A DNA stretch of 64,000 nt, taken from assembly GCF_024397895.1 (NCBI RefSeq), contig NZ_CP073346.1:3968001-4032000 (forward strand). The letters run 5' to 3'. Of this stretch, positions 20,889 to 27,826 are shown piece after piece. A model generated the notes under the pieces. The model did not search any database, had not been told where the DNA came from, and saw only the letters and a program-made list of their open reading frames with translations. This stretch comes from Pseudomonas benzenivorans. GTDB lineage: Bacteria > Pseudomonadota > Gammaproteobacteria > Pseudomonadales > Pseudomonadaceae. Within the stretch, counting starts at the first letter, position 1. Every line of letters begins with the position of its first letter. A program made the translations under genes and the position numbers.

Positions 20889-20915
20889 GCGGCGTCACCC
20901 TTTGCCATTTCGCGC

Positions 20916-20945
20916 TTGAGCGGGCCCGGTGCCATACCCTATAAG
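20916..20945 (+). promoter_or_regulatory. Predicted sigma-70 promoter at island left edge
   Basis: TTGAGC at 20916-20921 and TATAAG at 20940-20945 with an 18-nt spacer. Transcription would start near 20952, just ahead of the structured segment 20979-21142 and the first lipoprotein. Confidence 0.5.
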
Positions 20946-20978
20946 GGTTTCCAACTTTTCACGCAGCGCCCAGAGGCA

Positions 20979-21142
20979 AGGGACGGCCTGGGTTTCGCGC
21001 GCTCCTCTCTCCGATTGATCCGCTGAACGCCTCAAGCAGGCTGGCCTGCGCCTTGGCGTGTCGGGGGCGGCGTTCTGCGGTGCCCGAGCGAAGCGGAGAG
21101 AGCGGCTACCAGGCCCCGGATCAAGCGCAGTAGGCCGTCCCT
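20979..21142 (+). ncRNA. Candidate rod-like structured RNA or structured 5' leader
   Basis: Nested helices can be read directly. An 11-bp closing stem (20979-20989 with 21132-21142) surrounds a 9-bp perfect stem (21005-21013 with 21094-21102). Inside that are a 7-bp stem (21025-21031 with 21069-21075) and an apical 5-bp stem (21036-21040 with 21045-21049). No start codon with an RBS lies inside and no U-tract terminator follows. It may be the leader of the lipoprotein at 21177 rather than a separate RNA. It matches no 6S, 4.5S or RNase P core that I know. Confidence 0.4.
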
Positions 21143-21176
21143 CGTGTTTCAACGGCGACCCAAGGATGCCCGTCGC

Positions 21177-22019
21177 ATGAATGCCATCGCTAAACCCCAC
21201 CTGCTCTTCGCCCTATTGCTGCTGGCCGGCTGCGACGCGGGCCAGGCGCCGATGCAGGCCAGCGCGCCCGCGCCCAGCGATCCGGTGGCCATGACCCCAC
21301 TGCAACGGGCCGAGGCCGGTAAGGCTCTATGGGAAGAGAAGTGCCGTACCGTGGCCGGGGAGAGGATCTATAAGACGGTGGCGGATTTGGAGGGGCTGGT
21401 GTTGCTTAAAGTCAGGCCCAGGGCTGGGGCGCCGGAGTGGGCAGACCCCAATTGGCCGGGGGCGGCTTTTGCCAGGGAGGCGCGAGATGTCAGATACATC
21501 GAAAGTTTTTTGGGCTATGAGCATTCGTCCGATCCGGCCGGTGAGGCACCTGTGAGCCCAGCGTTTCGTGGTTATGTAAATACCGATTTCCTGCCCAATA
21601 ACCCGAGTAACCTTCCAGGCTACCGCTATGTCGATGTGATCGATCCTGAAGATAAACAGCGATACCGGTATGTATTGGTTCATAAGCCTAGACCTACGTC
21701 TAAGATAGGCTGGATAGATACCCTCCTAGAAAAGTCTCCTGCCCCCGACCCCATTCCACGCTATGGCGTCACCTTCGAAGACCACGTAATCCCCGAAGAG
21801 CGCGCCTTGGGTGTGGCCAGTAGTACGGTCAAAGTCATAGATATGGAGTCCGGCGAAGTGCTGGGCGAGCTGCTGCGCTATGCCTGGAGCACCCCGGCCA
21901 GTCGCGCCAACCCTAGCCCCTGGTTAACCGCCTATCGTTGCCCTGAACATTGGGTCGGCACAGGTTCGGCCACCCGCAAATTTGTCGATCAGATCCTTAT
22001 TCCACGGAAGGAGCAATAA
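21177..22019 (+). CDS. Island lipoprotein, copy 1 (putative immunity protein)
   Basis: ATG 21177 has AAGGA at 21162-21166. It encodes 280 aa with a lipoprotein signal ending LLLLAGC. A conserved N-terminal block (MTPLQRAEAGKALWEEKC) is followed by a variable centre. The C-terminal core is RYGVTFEDHVIPEERALG and then the VIDMESGEVLGELLRYAW strand pattern, ending IPRKEQ. Two paralogues lie at 23795 and 24885. I recall lipoproteins with this RYGVT...VID core next to secreted toxin genes in Pseudomonas; immunity is an inference from that and from the stub that follows at 22023. Confidence 0.8.
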   Translation: MNAIAKPHLLFALLLLAGCDAGQAPMQASAPAPSDPVAMTPLQRAEAGKALWEEKCRTVAGERIYKTVADLEGLVLLKVRPRAGAPEWADPNWPGAAFAREARDVRYIESFLGYEHSSDPAGEAPVSPAFRGYVNTDFLPNNPSNLPGYRYVDVIDPEDKQRYRYVLVHKPRPTSKIGWIDTLLEKSPAPDPIPRYGVTFEDHVIPEERALGVASSTVKVIDMESGEVLGELLRYAWSTPASRANPSPWLTAYRCPEHWVGTGSATRKFVDQILIPRKEQ

Positions 22020-22022
22020 GCA

Positions 22023-22085
22023 ATGACTACCGAAAACGCGCTGAGCATCGCGGACTATCTGAAATACGCCAATCTGCAAATAGCT
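22023..22085 (+). pseudogene. 5' stub of deleted gene (toxin candidate), copy 1
   Basis: Three nucleotides after the lipoprotein stop, a new frame begins MTTENALSIADYLKYANLQ and is cut after 21 codons by the hairpin element. The same start recurs at 24638 and 25749. I recall this type of N-terminus on large lipase-like secreted proteins of Pseudomonas, unverified. Only the beginning survives, so the product is lost. Confidence 0.65.
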
Positions 22086-22160
22086 AAAGGGGTCGGAGTG
22101 AATTGTTTTTATTACCAGAAAGTAATTCACTCCGACCCATCTAGTTCGACCCCTTTAGTT
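22084..22160. repeat. Hairpin (MITE/RAYT-type) element, copy 1
   Basis: The left arm CTAAAGGGGTCGGAGTGAAT pairs with an AATTCACTCCGACCC right arm; a second, partly duplicated right end (CGACCCCTTTAGTT) follows. The loop is AT-rich. Two nearly identical copies lie at 23571 and 24661. Such GGGTC(A/G)GAGTGAATT hairpins are, as I recall, common non-autonomous elements linked to REP-type tyrosine transposases. Confidence 0.8.
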
Positions 22161-22162
22161 AA

Positions 22163-22513
22163 ACCTATAAGAAGGTGCTGCAAGTCTCGGCGGTGCATCT
22201 GTATCTGACTTATCCATTAGTGCTGTCTTGGTCGCTATTGGAGGCCATGGCCAGTGGGTGTTTGATTATTGGATCGGATACCGCACCGGTAAGGGAGGTG
22301 ATTCGGAATGGTGAGAACGGTTTGTTGGTGGACTTCTTCAATACGAACGAAATTGCCGAGCGGGTCCTGAAAAATCTTGCCGAGCTAGAGACATTTAAGG
22401 ATCTGAGAAAGGCGGCCTATATAACGGCGCAGCGTTATGCCATCGAATATGGGAATCGGCATTACGTTAATGCTGTTTTGACTCGGCGCCAATCAAAGCC
22501 GATGTTCAGCTAA
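22163..22513 (+). pseudogene. Glycosyltransferase group 1, C-terminal fragment
   Basis: Directly after the hairpin the frame reads VLQVSAVHLYLTYPLVLSW followed by SLLEAMASGCLIIGS, APVREVIRNGENGLLVDFF, a pattern of the nucleotide-sugar binding domain of GT4-family glycosyltransferases. The N-terminal domain and about two thirds of the enzyme are missing and there is no plausible start. It looks like debris of another gene carried into the island. Confidence 0.8.
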
Positions 22514-22706
22514 GTCTCCAGATAGACGGATTTCTCAAGTTGGGTGTGCCGTCGGGATAATGCGTATGCTCAATGTGGGAACGCGAATAGGCGGTGCTCT
22601 GCTGGAAAGACTGGATGAGTTATCCAGTTTTCGATTGTCATCCAGCGGAGCGTCGTTGAATGTGATTAGGGTCATGGGTATTGATGTTCTGGGAGGGTTG
22701 CTATGA
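22482..22706 (+). pseudogene. 3' remnant of an upstream gene coupled to the next gene
   Basis: A frame different from the glycosyltransferase fragment is open from 22482 and ends with TGA at 22704-22706, overlapping the ATG of the next gene (ATGA). The last 45 residues (MRMLNVGTRIGGALLERLDE, then LSSFRLSSSGASLNVIRV) look like real protein. ATGA coupling suggests that this is the 3' end of the cognate partner of the protein at 22703, most likely a toxin. The exact left joint with the glycosyltransferase fragment is unclear. Confidence 0.5.
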
Positions 22707-23503
22707 AGCTTAATTGTATTGATGGTGTGTTTCTTAATAGACAGTCCTCGGCGGAAGGGAGGCTTTTGAAATGCTTGTCGCACTCTGTCCTAAGCTGCGT
22801 TGTCGTGTTTGTCGCGCTCTGTCAGGTCTCGATAATAGCAGCTGCGGAAAATGGAGGTGATTCGAGTTTAATAAGAAAAGAATCTGTTCCTGTCTTGGGT
22901 GATCCGAATTATAAACTAGACTCAAAATATTGGCCTATACACGGCTCACCAAGAGGAAAGAGTTTTTTTCTGCATTACTGTTTGCCTGGATTTGTTCCGC
23001 AGGGGCTTGGGGGTTGTAGGGTTGATTTGCCCGGTAGGGATCCTAGAGGTATTCAGGTTGAATATCTATATTCATTGGGCGGTAGGGATGAGCATGCTTT
23101 TTTGGAGGGCAGTCCAGCGTTCCTGTTTCCGTTTCCAGTCAATATAAATTTAGAGGGCAAGACGCCATATTTGGCGCAGTATAAAAAATCTGAACTGTCG
23201 AAGTGGAGGTCTCATCAAGTAGTTAAGGATAAAGGTGAGCTAAGTAACAAATATGACGGGCTGGATTTCTATGAGGCCTCAGCGCTCCCCGGGGGGTGGT
23301 GGGTGCCGGAAAATATCTTTGAATATCAAACAAGGCTTGGTAATCCTCCGATTTTTGTATGCAGTGATTCATATTGCGCATTGATCCTTGATCAAGGTAG
23401 TGGATGGGTAGTGCGTGCAAAATTTAATGAGGCGGCCTTGAGTAATTGGCGCGAGTTCCTTTTGCAGCTTAATGTGTCAATCAAAGAAATACTGGGGCAA
23501 TAA
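22703..23503 (+). CDS. Secreted/periplasmic protein, unknown (putative immunity protein)
   Basis: 266 aa, clearly lower GC than the backbone. ATG 22703 overlaps the stop of the upstream remnant and has GGGAGG 7 nt before it. A hydrophobic segment at residues ~26-47 ending in AAA is a signal peptide or anchor. The body is rich in aromatic residues (YWPIHGSPRGKSFFLHYC; ALPGGWWVPENIFEYQ), with Cys residues that could form disulphides. I recognise no family. It is followed after 1 nt by another 5' stub (23505), the same layout as the lipoproteins, so I infer an orphan immunity role. Confidence 0.7.
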   Translation: MKLNCIDGVFLNRQSSAEGRLLKCLSHSVLSCVVVFVALCQVSIIAAAENGGDSSLIRKESVPVLGDPNYKLDSKYWPIHGSPRGKSFFLHYCLPGFVPQGLGGCRVDLPGRDPRGIQVEYLYSLGGRDEHAFLEGSPAFLFPFPVNINLEGKTPYLAQYKKSELSKWRSHQVVKDKGELSNKYDGLDFYEASALPGGWWVPENIFEYQTRLGNPPIFVCSDSYCALILDQGSGWVVRAKFNEAALSNWREFLLQLNVSIKEILGQ

Positions 23504-23504
23504 A

Positions 23505-23570
23505 ATGGCTTATACATTCACGCAGGAAGAATAAGCTCAGTTGCAAAGTGTTTATGATGCTGCCGTAAAG
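23505..23570 (+). pseudogene. 5' stub of a second deleted gene
   Basis: The frame starts MAYTFTQEE, has a TAA at codon 10, then continues AQLQSVYDAAVK until it meets the hairpin at 23571. Both an in-frame stop and truncation make it dead. Its N-terminus differs from the MTTEN-type stubs, so a different gene was lost here. Confidence 0.6.
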
Positions 23571-23631
23571 CTAAAGGGGTCGGAGTGAATTGTTTTTATT
23601 TCCAGAAAGTAATTCACTTCGACCCCTTTAG
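23571..23631. repeat. Hairpin element, copy 2
   Basis: 21-nt arms 23571-23591 and 23611-23631 pair with a single G-U position; the 19-nt loop is AT-rich. It lies exactly at the broken end of the stub at 23505 and starts the first unit of the 1090-bp tandem duplication. Confidence 0.85.
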
Positions 23632-23794
23632 TTGATGATTGAGGCCGCTGTCCATAGAGGCGCGCCGGATATAAGAGCGCAGGCTGTTTGAACAGAAATA
23701 TACCCACTGCGCAGCAGGCTATGCGCCTATTCGCTGCGCCATTAACCCTATAACCAGGCGTCGTCTCGATGCTCTGGCTACGGAGGCTTGTCGT

Positions 23795-24634
23795 ATGAAG
23801 TGGCTCAACCGAGCTTATTGGCTTCTCGCCCTATTGCTGCTGGCCGGCTGCGACGCGGGCGAGGCGACGAAGCAGGCCAGCGCGCCCGCGCCCAGCGATC
23901 CGGCGGCCATGACCCCACTGCAACGGGCCGAGGCCGGTAAGGCTCTATGGAAGGAGAAGTGCCGCACCCTGGCGGGGGAGAAGGTCTACAAAACGGTGGC
24001 GGATTTGGAGGGGTTGGTGTTGCTTAAAGTCAGGCCCAGGGCTTGGGCCCCTGAGTGGGCTGATCCCATGTGGCCGGGGGCGGCGTTTGCGAAGGAGGCT
24101 CAGACTGATGGGTACATTAAGTCTTTTCTGGGGTATGAGCATTCGTCTTCCCCAACAGGTGAGCCTGTAACTCCGACCTCACGCGGGTATATCGGTACGG
24201 ACTTTCAGTCAAGAAATCCGTCGAATGTTCCCGGCTACCGCTATGTCGATGTAATCGATCCTGAAGATAAACAGCGATACCGGTATGTATTGGTTCATAA
24301 GCCTAGACCTACGTCTAAGATAGGCTGGATAGATACCCTCCTAGAAAAGTCTCCTGCCCCCGACCCCATTCCACGCTATGGCGTCACCTTCGAAGACCAC
24401 GTAATCCCCGAAGAGCGCGCCTTGGGCGTGGCCAGTAGTACGGTTAGGGTTATCGACCTTAAAACTAACGAAGTGCTGGGCGAGATGCTGCGTTACGCCT
24501 GGAGCACTCCGGCCAGTCGCGCCAATCCTAGCCCTTGGTTAACCGCCTACCGCTGTCCAGATCATGAGGTTGGGGCTGGAGCCGCTACTCGAAAATTTGT
24601 CGATCAAGTTCTTATTCCAAGGAAGGAGCAATAA
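23795..24634 (+). CDS. Island lipoprotein, copy 2 (putative immunity protein)
   Basis: 279 aa. It has a lipoprotein signal (MKWLNRAYWLLALLLLAGC), the MTPLQRAEAGKALWKEKC block and the RYGVTFEDHVIPEERALG core. From about 24257 to 24427 its DNA is practically identical to copy 1 (21645-21815). In contrast, its 5' region and its VIDLKTNEVLGEML segment match copy 3. It is therefore a mosaic, probably made by gene conversion. ATG 23795 follows GGAGG at 23781. Confidence 0.82.
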   Translation: MKWLNRAYWLLALLLLAGCDAGEATKQASAPAPSDPAAMTPLQRAEAGKALWKEKCRTLAGEKVYKTVADLEGLVLLKVRPRAWAPEWADPMWPGAAFAKEAQTDGYIKSFLGYEHSSSPTGEPVTPTSRGYIGTDFQSRNPSNVPGYRYVDVIDPEDKQRYRYVLVHKPRPTSKIGWIDTLLEKSPAPDPIPRYGVTFEDHVIPEERALGVASSTVRVIDLKTNEVLGEMLRYAWSTPASRANPSPWLTAYRCPDHEVGAGAATRKFVDQVLIPRKEQ

Positions 24635-24637
24635 GCA

Positions 24638-24660
24638 ATGACTACCGAAACACGCTGCAG
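24638..24660 (+). pseudogene. 5' stub of deleted gene, copy 2
   Basis: It begins MTTET three nucleotides after the lipoprotein stop, like the stub at 22023, but breaks after about five matching codons and ends at a TAA inside the hairpin (24662-24664). Only a scar of the gene start remains. Confidence 0.6.
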
Positions 24661-24721
24661 CTAAAGGGGTCGGAGTGAATTGTTTTTATTTCCAGAAAGT
24701 AATTCACTTCGCCCCCTTTAG
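24661..24721. repeat. Hairpin element, copy 3
   Basis: Identical to copy 2 except one base in the right arm (GCCCCC for GACCCC at about 24711). Starts unit 2 of the tandem duplication. Confidence 0.85.
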
Positions 24722-24884
24722 TTGATGATTGAGGCCGCTGCCCATAGAGGCGCGCCGGATATAAGAGCGCAGGCTGTTTGAACAGAAATATACCCACTGC
24801 GCAGCAGGCTATGCGCCTATTCGCTGCGCTGTTAACCCTACAACCAGGCGTCGTCTCGATGCTCTGGCTACGGAGGCTTGTCGT

Positions 24885-25745
24885 ATGAAGTGGCTCAACC
24901 GAGCTTATTGGCTTCTCGCCCTATTGCTGCTGGCCGGCTGCGACGCGGGCCAGGCGCCGATGCAGGCCAGCGCGCCCGAACCGGTGCCCAGTGATCCGGC
25001 GGCCATGACCCCGTTGCAACGGGCCGAGGCCGGTCAGGCTCTATGGGAAGAGAAGTGCCGCACCCTGGCGGGGGAGAAGATCTACAAGACGGTGGCTGAT
25101 GTCGAGGGGTTGGTGTTGCTTAAGATTAGGCCGCAGGCAAGCGACCGCGAATGGGCTGATCCCAATTGGCCGGGGGCGGCGTTTGCTAGGGAAGCTCGGC
25201 AGGATGAGTACATTAATAGCTTCCTTGGCTACGAGGAGGCTTTTTCCTTCGGTGGAGTTCCGCGGACCATCACCAAGGAATATCGCGGTGCTATCAACAC
25301 TTCCTACAGTCCCGGCCCCAAACAGTATCCGGGCTACCGCTATGTCGATGTAATTAATCCCGAGGATGGTCAGCGTTACCGCTATACGGGGCGTTGGGAA
25401 GAACCTTGGCAGTACGATAAAAGCTACCTACAGGGTTATATCAAGTTTTTCCTCGACAAGACCTTGGCGCCCGAACCGTCGCCACGCTATGGAGTGACCT
25501 TTGAAGATCATGTGATTCCCGCGGATCGTGCCTTGGGCGTGGCCAGTAGCACGGTCAGGATTATCGATCTTAAAACTAACGAAGTGCTGGGCGAGATGCT
25601 GCGTTATGCCTGGAGCACCCCAGCCAGTCGCGCCAATCCTAGCCCCTGGTTGGCTGCCCATAAATGCCCAAGTCACGCAGAGGCGGCCAGCTCCGCCACT
25701 CGTATGTTTGTCGATCAAGTCCTAATTCCAAGGAAGGAGCAATAA
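24885..25745 (+). CDS. Island lipoprotein, copy 3 (putative immunity protein)
   Basis: 286 aa, same signal sequence as copy 2 and the same RYGVTFEDHVIPADRALG and VIDLKTNEVLGEML core. The central segment (FLGYEEAFSFGGVPRTITKE, then a Trp/Tyr-rich stretch) is unlike copies 1 and 2 and seven residues longer. Variation confined to the centre suggests that this part contacts a variable partner. The stub MTTENTLSIADYLKYA follows 3 nt after its stop. Confidence 0.82.
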   Translation: MKWLNRAYWLLALLLLAGCDAGQAPMQASAPEPVPSDPAAMTPLQRAEAGQALWEEKCRTLAGEKIYKTVADVEGLVLLKIRPQASDREWADPNWPGAAFAREARQDEYINSFLGYEEAFSFGGVPRTITKEYRGAINTSYSPGPKQYPGYRYVDVINPEDGQRYRYTGRWEEPWQYDKSYLQGYIKFFLDKTLAPEPSPRYGVTFEDHVIPADRALGVASSTVRIIDLKTNEVLGEMLRYAWSTPASRANPSPWLAAHKCPSHAEAASSATRMFVDQVLIPRKEQ

Positions 25746-25748
25746 GCA

Positions 25749-25835
25749 ATGACTACCGAAAACACCCTAAGCATCGCCGACTACCTAAAGTACGCCATTC
25801 TGCAAATGGCTGCCGAAGCCTTGTATGCGGAATAA
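25749..25835 (+). pseudogene. 5' stub of deleted gene, copy 3
   Basis: 28 codons: MTTENTLSIADYLKYAILQM then AAEALYAE and TAA. It keeps the longest part of the lost gene start. It breaks into AAAAGAGGACATATTTATTTTC (25834-25855), which resembles one arm of a related GGACA-type hairpin element, so a second element family may mark this joint. Confidence 0.6.
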
Positions 25836-25905
25836 AAGAGGACATATTTATTTTCACCCCGACCGCCTGATGCGTCGGGTCCGTCGAATATCCAGCCCGA
25901 CGTAA

Positions 25906-25929
25906 AAGGCCCATCAATCGATGGGCCTT
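25906..25929. terminator. Bidirectional terminator
   Basis: A 10-bp stem (25906-25915 with 25920-25929) with a 4-nt loop. Read on the minus strand it is followed by TTTT and closes the oxidoreductase gene; on the plus strand it is followed by a T-rich stretch and closes the island. Confidence 0.85.
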
Positions 25930-25984
25930 CTTCGTTTTGGTGCAGCACACAACCTTCAGGTTGCTGCCGACTGCGCCGAACGCA

Positions 25985-27592
25985 TCAGCCGCCGAGCATA
26001 TCCTTCGCCACCGCCTCGGCCACGCGAATGCCGTCCACCCCGGCCGAGAGAATGCCGCCGGCGTAGCCCGCGCCTTCACCGGCCGGGTACAGGCCCTTGA
26101 CGTTGAGGCTCTGCAGGCTGTCGTCGCGGGTGATGCGCAGGGGCGAGGAGGTGCGGGTTTCGATGCCGGTGAGTACGGCATCACTCAGGGCGAAGCCCTT
26201 GATTTGCTTGTCGAAGGCCGGCAGCGCTTCGCGGATGGCGGCGATGGCGAAGTCCGGAAGGGCGGGCGCCAGGTCGCCGAGCTTGACCCCGGGCTTGTAG
26301 GACGGCTCGACGCTGCCCCATTCGGTGGAGGGCTTGCCGGCGATGAAGTCGCCGACCAGTTGCCCCGGTGCCTCGTAGGTGCTGCCGCCGAGGATGTAGG
26401 CGTGGGACTCCAGGCGCTCCTGCAGCTCGACGCCGGCCAGGGGGCCGCCCGGGTAGTCCTGCTCGGGGGTGATGCCGACGACGATGCCGGCGTTGGCGTT
26501 GCGCTCGTTGCGCGAGTATTGGCTCATGCCGTTGGTCACCACCCGCTCCGGCTCGGAGGTGGCGGCGACCACGGTGCCGCCCGGGCACATGCAGAAGCTG
26601 TACACCGAGCGGCCGTTGCTGGCGTGGTGCACCAGTTTGTAGTCGGCGGCGCCGAGCTTGGGGTGGCCGGCGTATTTGCCCAGGCGGGCGCGGTCGATCA
26701 GCGACTGCGGGTGCTCGATGCGAAAGCCCACCGAGAACGGCTTGGCCTCCATGAACACCTCGCGGGCATGCAGCATGCGGAAGGTGTCGCGGGAGCTGTG
26801 GCCCAGAGCCAGGATCACGTGGCGGCTGCGCAGCTGTTCGCCGCTCTCCAGCTCCACGCCGAGCAGCTGGCCGTCTTCGATCAGCACGTCGCTGACCCGC
26901 TGCTGGAAGCGCACCTCGCCGCCCAGGGCCTTGATCTCCTCGCGCATGGTGGCGACCACACCGGTGAGGCGGAAGGTGCCGATGTGCGGCTTGCTGACGT
27001 AGAGGATCTCCTCCGGCGCGCCGGCCTTGACGAACTCCTGCAGCACCTTGCGCCCCAGGTGCTTGGGGTCCTTGATCTGGCTGTACAGCTTGCCGTCGGA
27101 GAAGGTGCCGGCGCCGCCTTCGCCGAATTGCACGTTGGACTCGGGGTTGAGCACGTTCTTGCGCCACAGGCCCCAGGTGTCCTTGGTGCGTTGGCGCACT
27201 TCCTTGCCGCGCTCGAGCACGATGGGGCGCAGGCCGGCCTGGGCGAGGATCAGCGCGGCGAAGATGCCGCAGGGGCCGAAGCCGACCACGATCGGGCGCT
27301 CGTCCAGCGGCTGGCTGGCCTGGCCGACCGGCTTGTAGGCGGTGTCCGGGGCGACGCCGATGTGCTTGTCGCCCGCGAATCTGGCCAGCAGCGCGGCTTC
27401 GTCGCGCACCTTGAAGTCGATGGTGTAGATGAACTGCAGCTCGCTGGATTTCTTGCGCGCATCGTAGCTGCGCTTGAACAGGCTGAAGTCGAGCAGCTGC
27501 TCGTCGGCGATGCCCAGGCGCTGGAGCAGGGCGGGGCGCAGGGCCTCTTCGGGGTGGTCGAGGGGCAGCTTCAGTTCGGTGATGCGCAGCAT
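25985..27592 (-). CDS. FAD-dependent oxidoreductase (COG2509 type)
   Basis: 535 aa. An N-terminal ~80-residue RNA-binding-like domain precedes the dinucleotide-binding motif PIVVGFGPCGIFAALILAQAG in pieces around residues 100-120. Family motifs include GEGGAGTFSDGKL and the C-terminal GLYPAGEGAGYAGGI (FAD site). No substrate is known for this family. It is single-gene and ends before the shared terminator at 25906. It marks the return to high-GC backbone DNA. Confidence 0.88.
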   Translation of the reverse strand: MLRITELKLPLDHPEEALRPALLQRLGIADEQLLDFSLFKRSYDARKKSSELQFIYTIDFKVRDEAALLARFAGDKHIGVAPDTAYKPVGQASQPLDERPIVVGFGPCGIFAALILAQAGLRPIVLERGKEVRQRTKDTWGLWRKNVLNPESNVQFGEGGAGTFSDGKLYSQIKDPKHLGRKVLQEFVKAGAPEEILYVSKPHIGTFRLTGVVATMREEIKALGGEVRFQQRVSDVLIEDGQLLGVELESGEQLRSRHVILALGHSSRDTFRMLHAREVFMEAKPFSVGFRIEHPQSLIDRARLGKYAGHPKLGAADYKLVHHASNGRSVYSFCMCPGGTVVAATSEPERVVTNGMSQYSRNERNANAGIVVGITPEQDYPGGPLAGVELQERLESHAYILGGSTYEAPGQLVGDFIAGKPSTEWGSVEPSYKPGVKLGDLAPALPDFAIAAIREALPAFDKQIKGFALSDAVLTGIETRTSSPLRITRDDSLQSLNVKGLYPAGEGAGYAGGILSAGVDGIRVAEAVAKDMLGG

Positions 27593-27731
27593 GGGGCCAT
27601 CCAGGGTCAGGGCCGGTGACGATCCGGCAATCTAGGGAGGCGGCGATTATACCCGCGATTGCCGGGCAACCGGCGACGCGGCCGTCGCCGGAGTGCCTGG
27701 GGCTTGCGGGCGATTCAGGCTCATTGCTGGC

Positions 27732-27785
27732 GGTGCGCGTGGCGCACCCTACGGTTCAGTTGCAGTAGGGTGCGCCGCGCGCACC
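27732..27785. repeat. Inverted repeat (GTAGGGTGCGCC type)
   Basis: Two 21-nt arms (27732-27752 and 27765-27785) with one mismatch enclose a 12-nt loop. I recall GTAGGGTGCGCC...GCGCACC as a widespread intergenic repeat in Pseudomonas. Placed between two minus-strand genes, it may also terminate GAPDH transcripts. Confidence 0.75.
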
Positions 27786-27826
27786 GCGGGCTCTTGAGTG
27801 AGGGTGGCCAAGGCGCAGCCTGTGGG

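Larger units (their letters stand above)
23571..25750 (+). repeat. Tandem duplication, two ~1090-bp units
   Basis: Unit 1 (23571-24660) and unit 2 (24661-25750) each contain the hairpin, an almost identical ~160-nt upstream region with its own stem-loop (e.g. 23709-23739), a lipoprotein gene and an MTTE stub. Hairpin starts and lipoprotein starts are both exactly 1090 bp apart. The upstream region and signal peptide code are nearly identical, while the central parts of the genes differ strongly. Confidence 0.85.

Noticed and set aside
20979..21142. Identification as 6S RNA, RNase P or SRP RNA
   Set aside because: General rod shape fits 6S, but sequence and expected gene neighbourhood do not match what I know of Pseudomonas ssrS, rnpB or ffs.
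22535..22783. 82-aa minus-strand frame in the island
   Set aside because: Antisense to the coupled 3' remnant and to the start of the 22703 gene; composition not protein-like.
22084..24721. CRISPR array
   Set aside because: The three repeats are inverted hairpins more than 1 kb apart with genes between, not short direct repeats with unique spacers.
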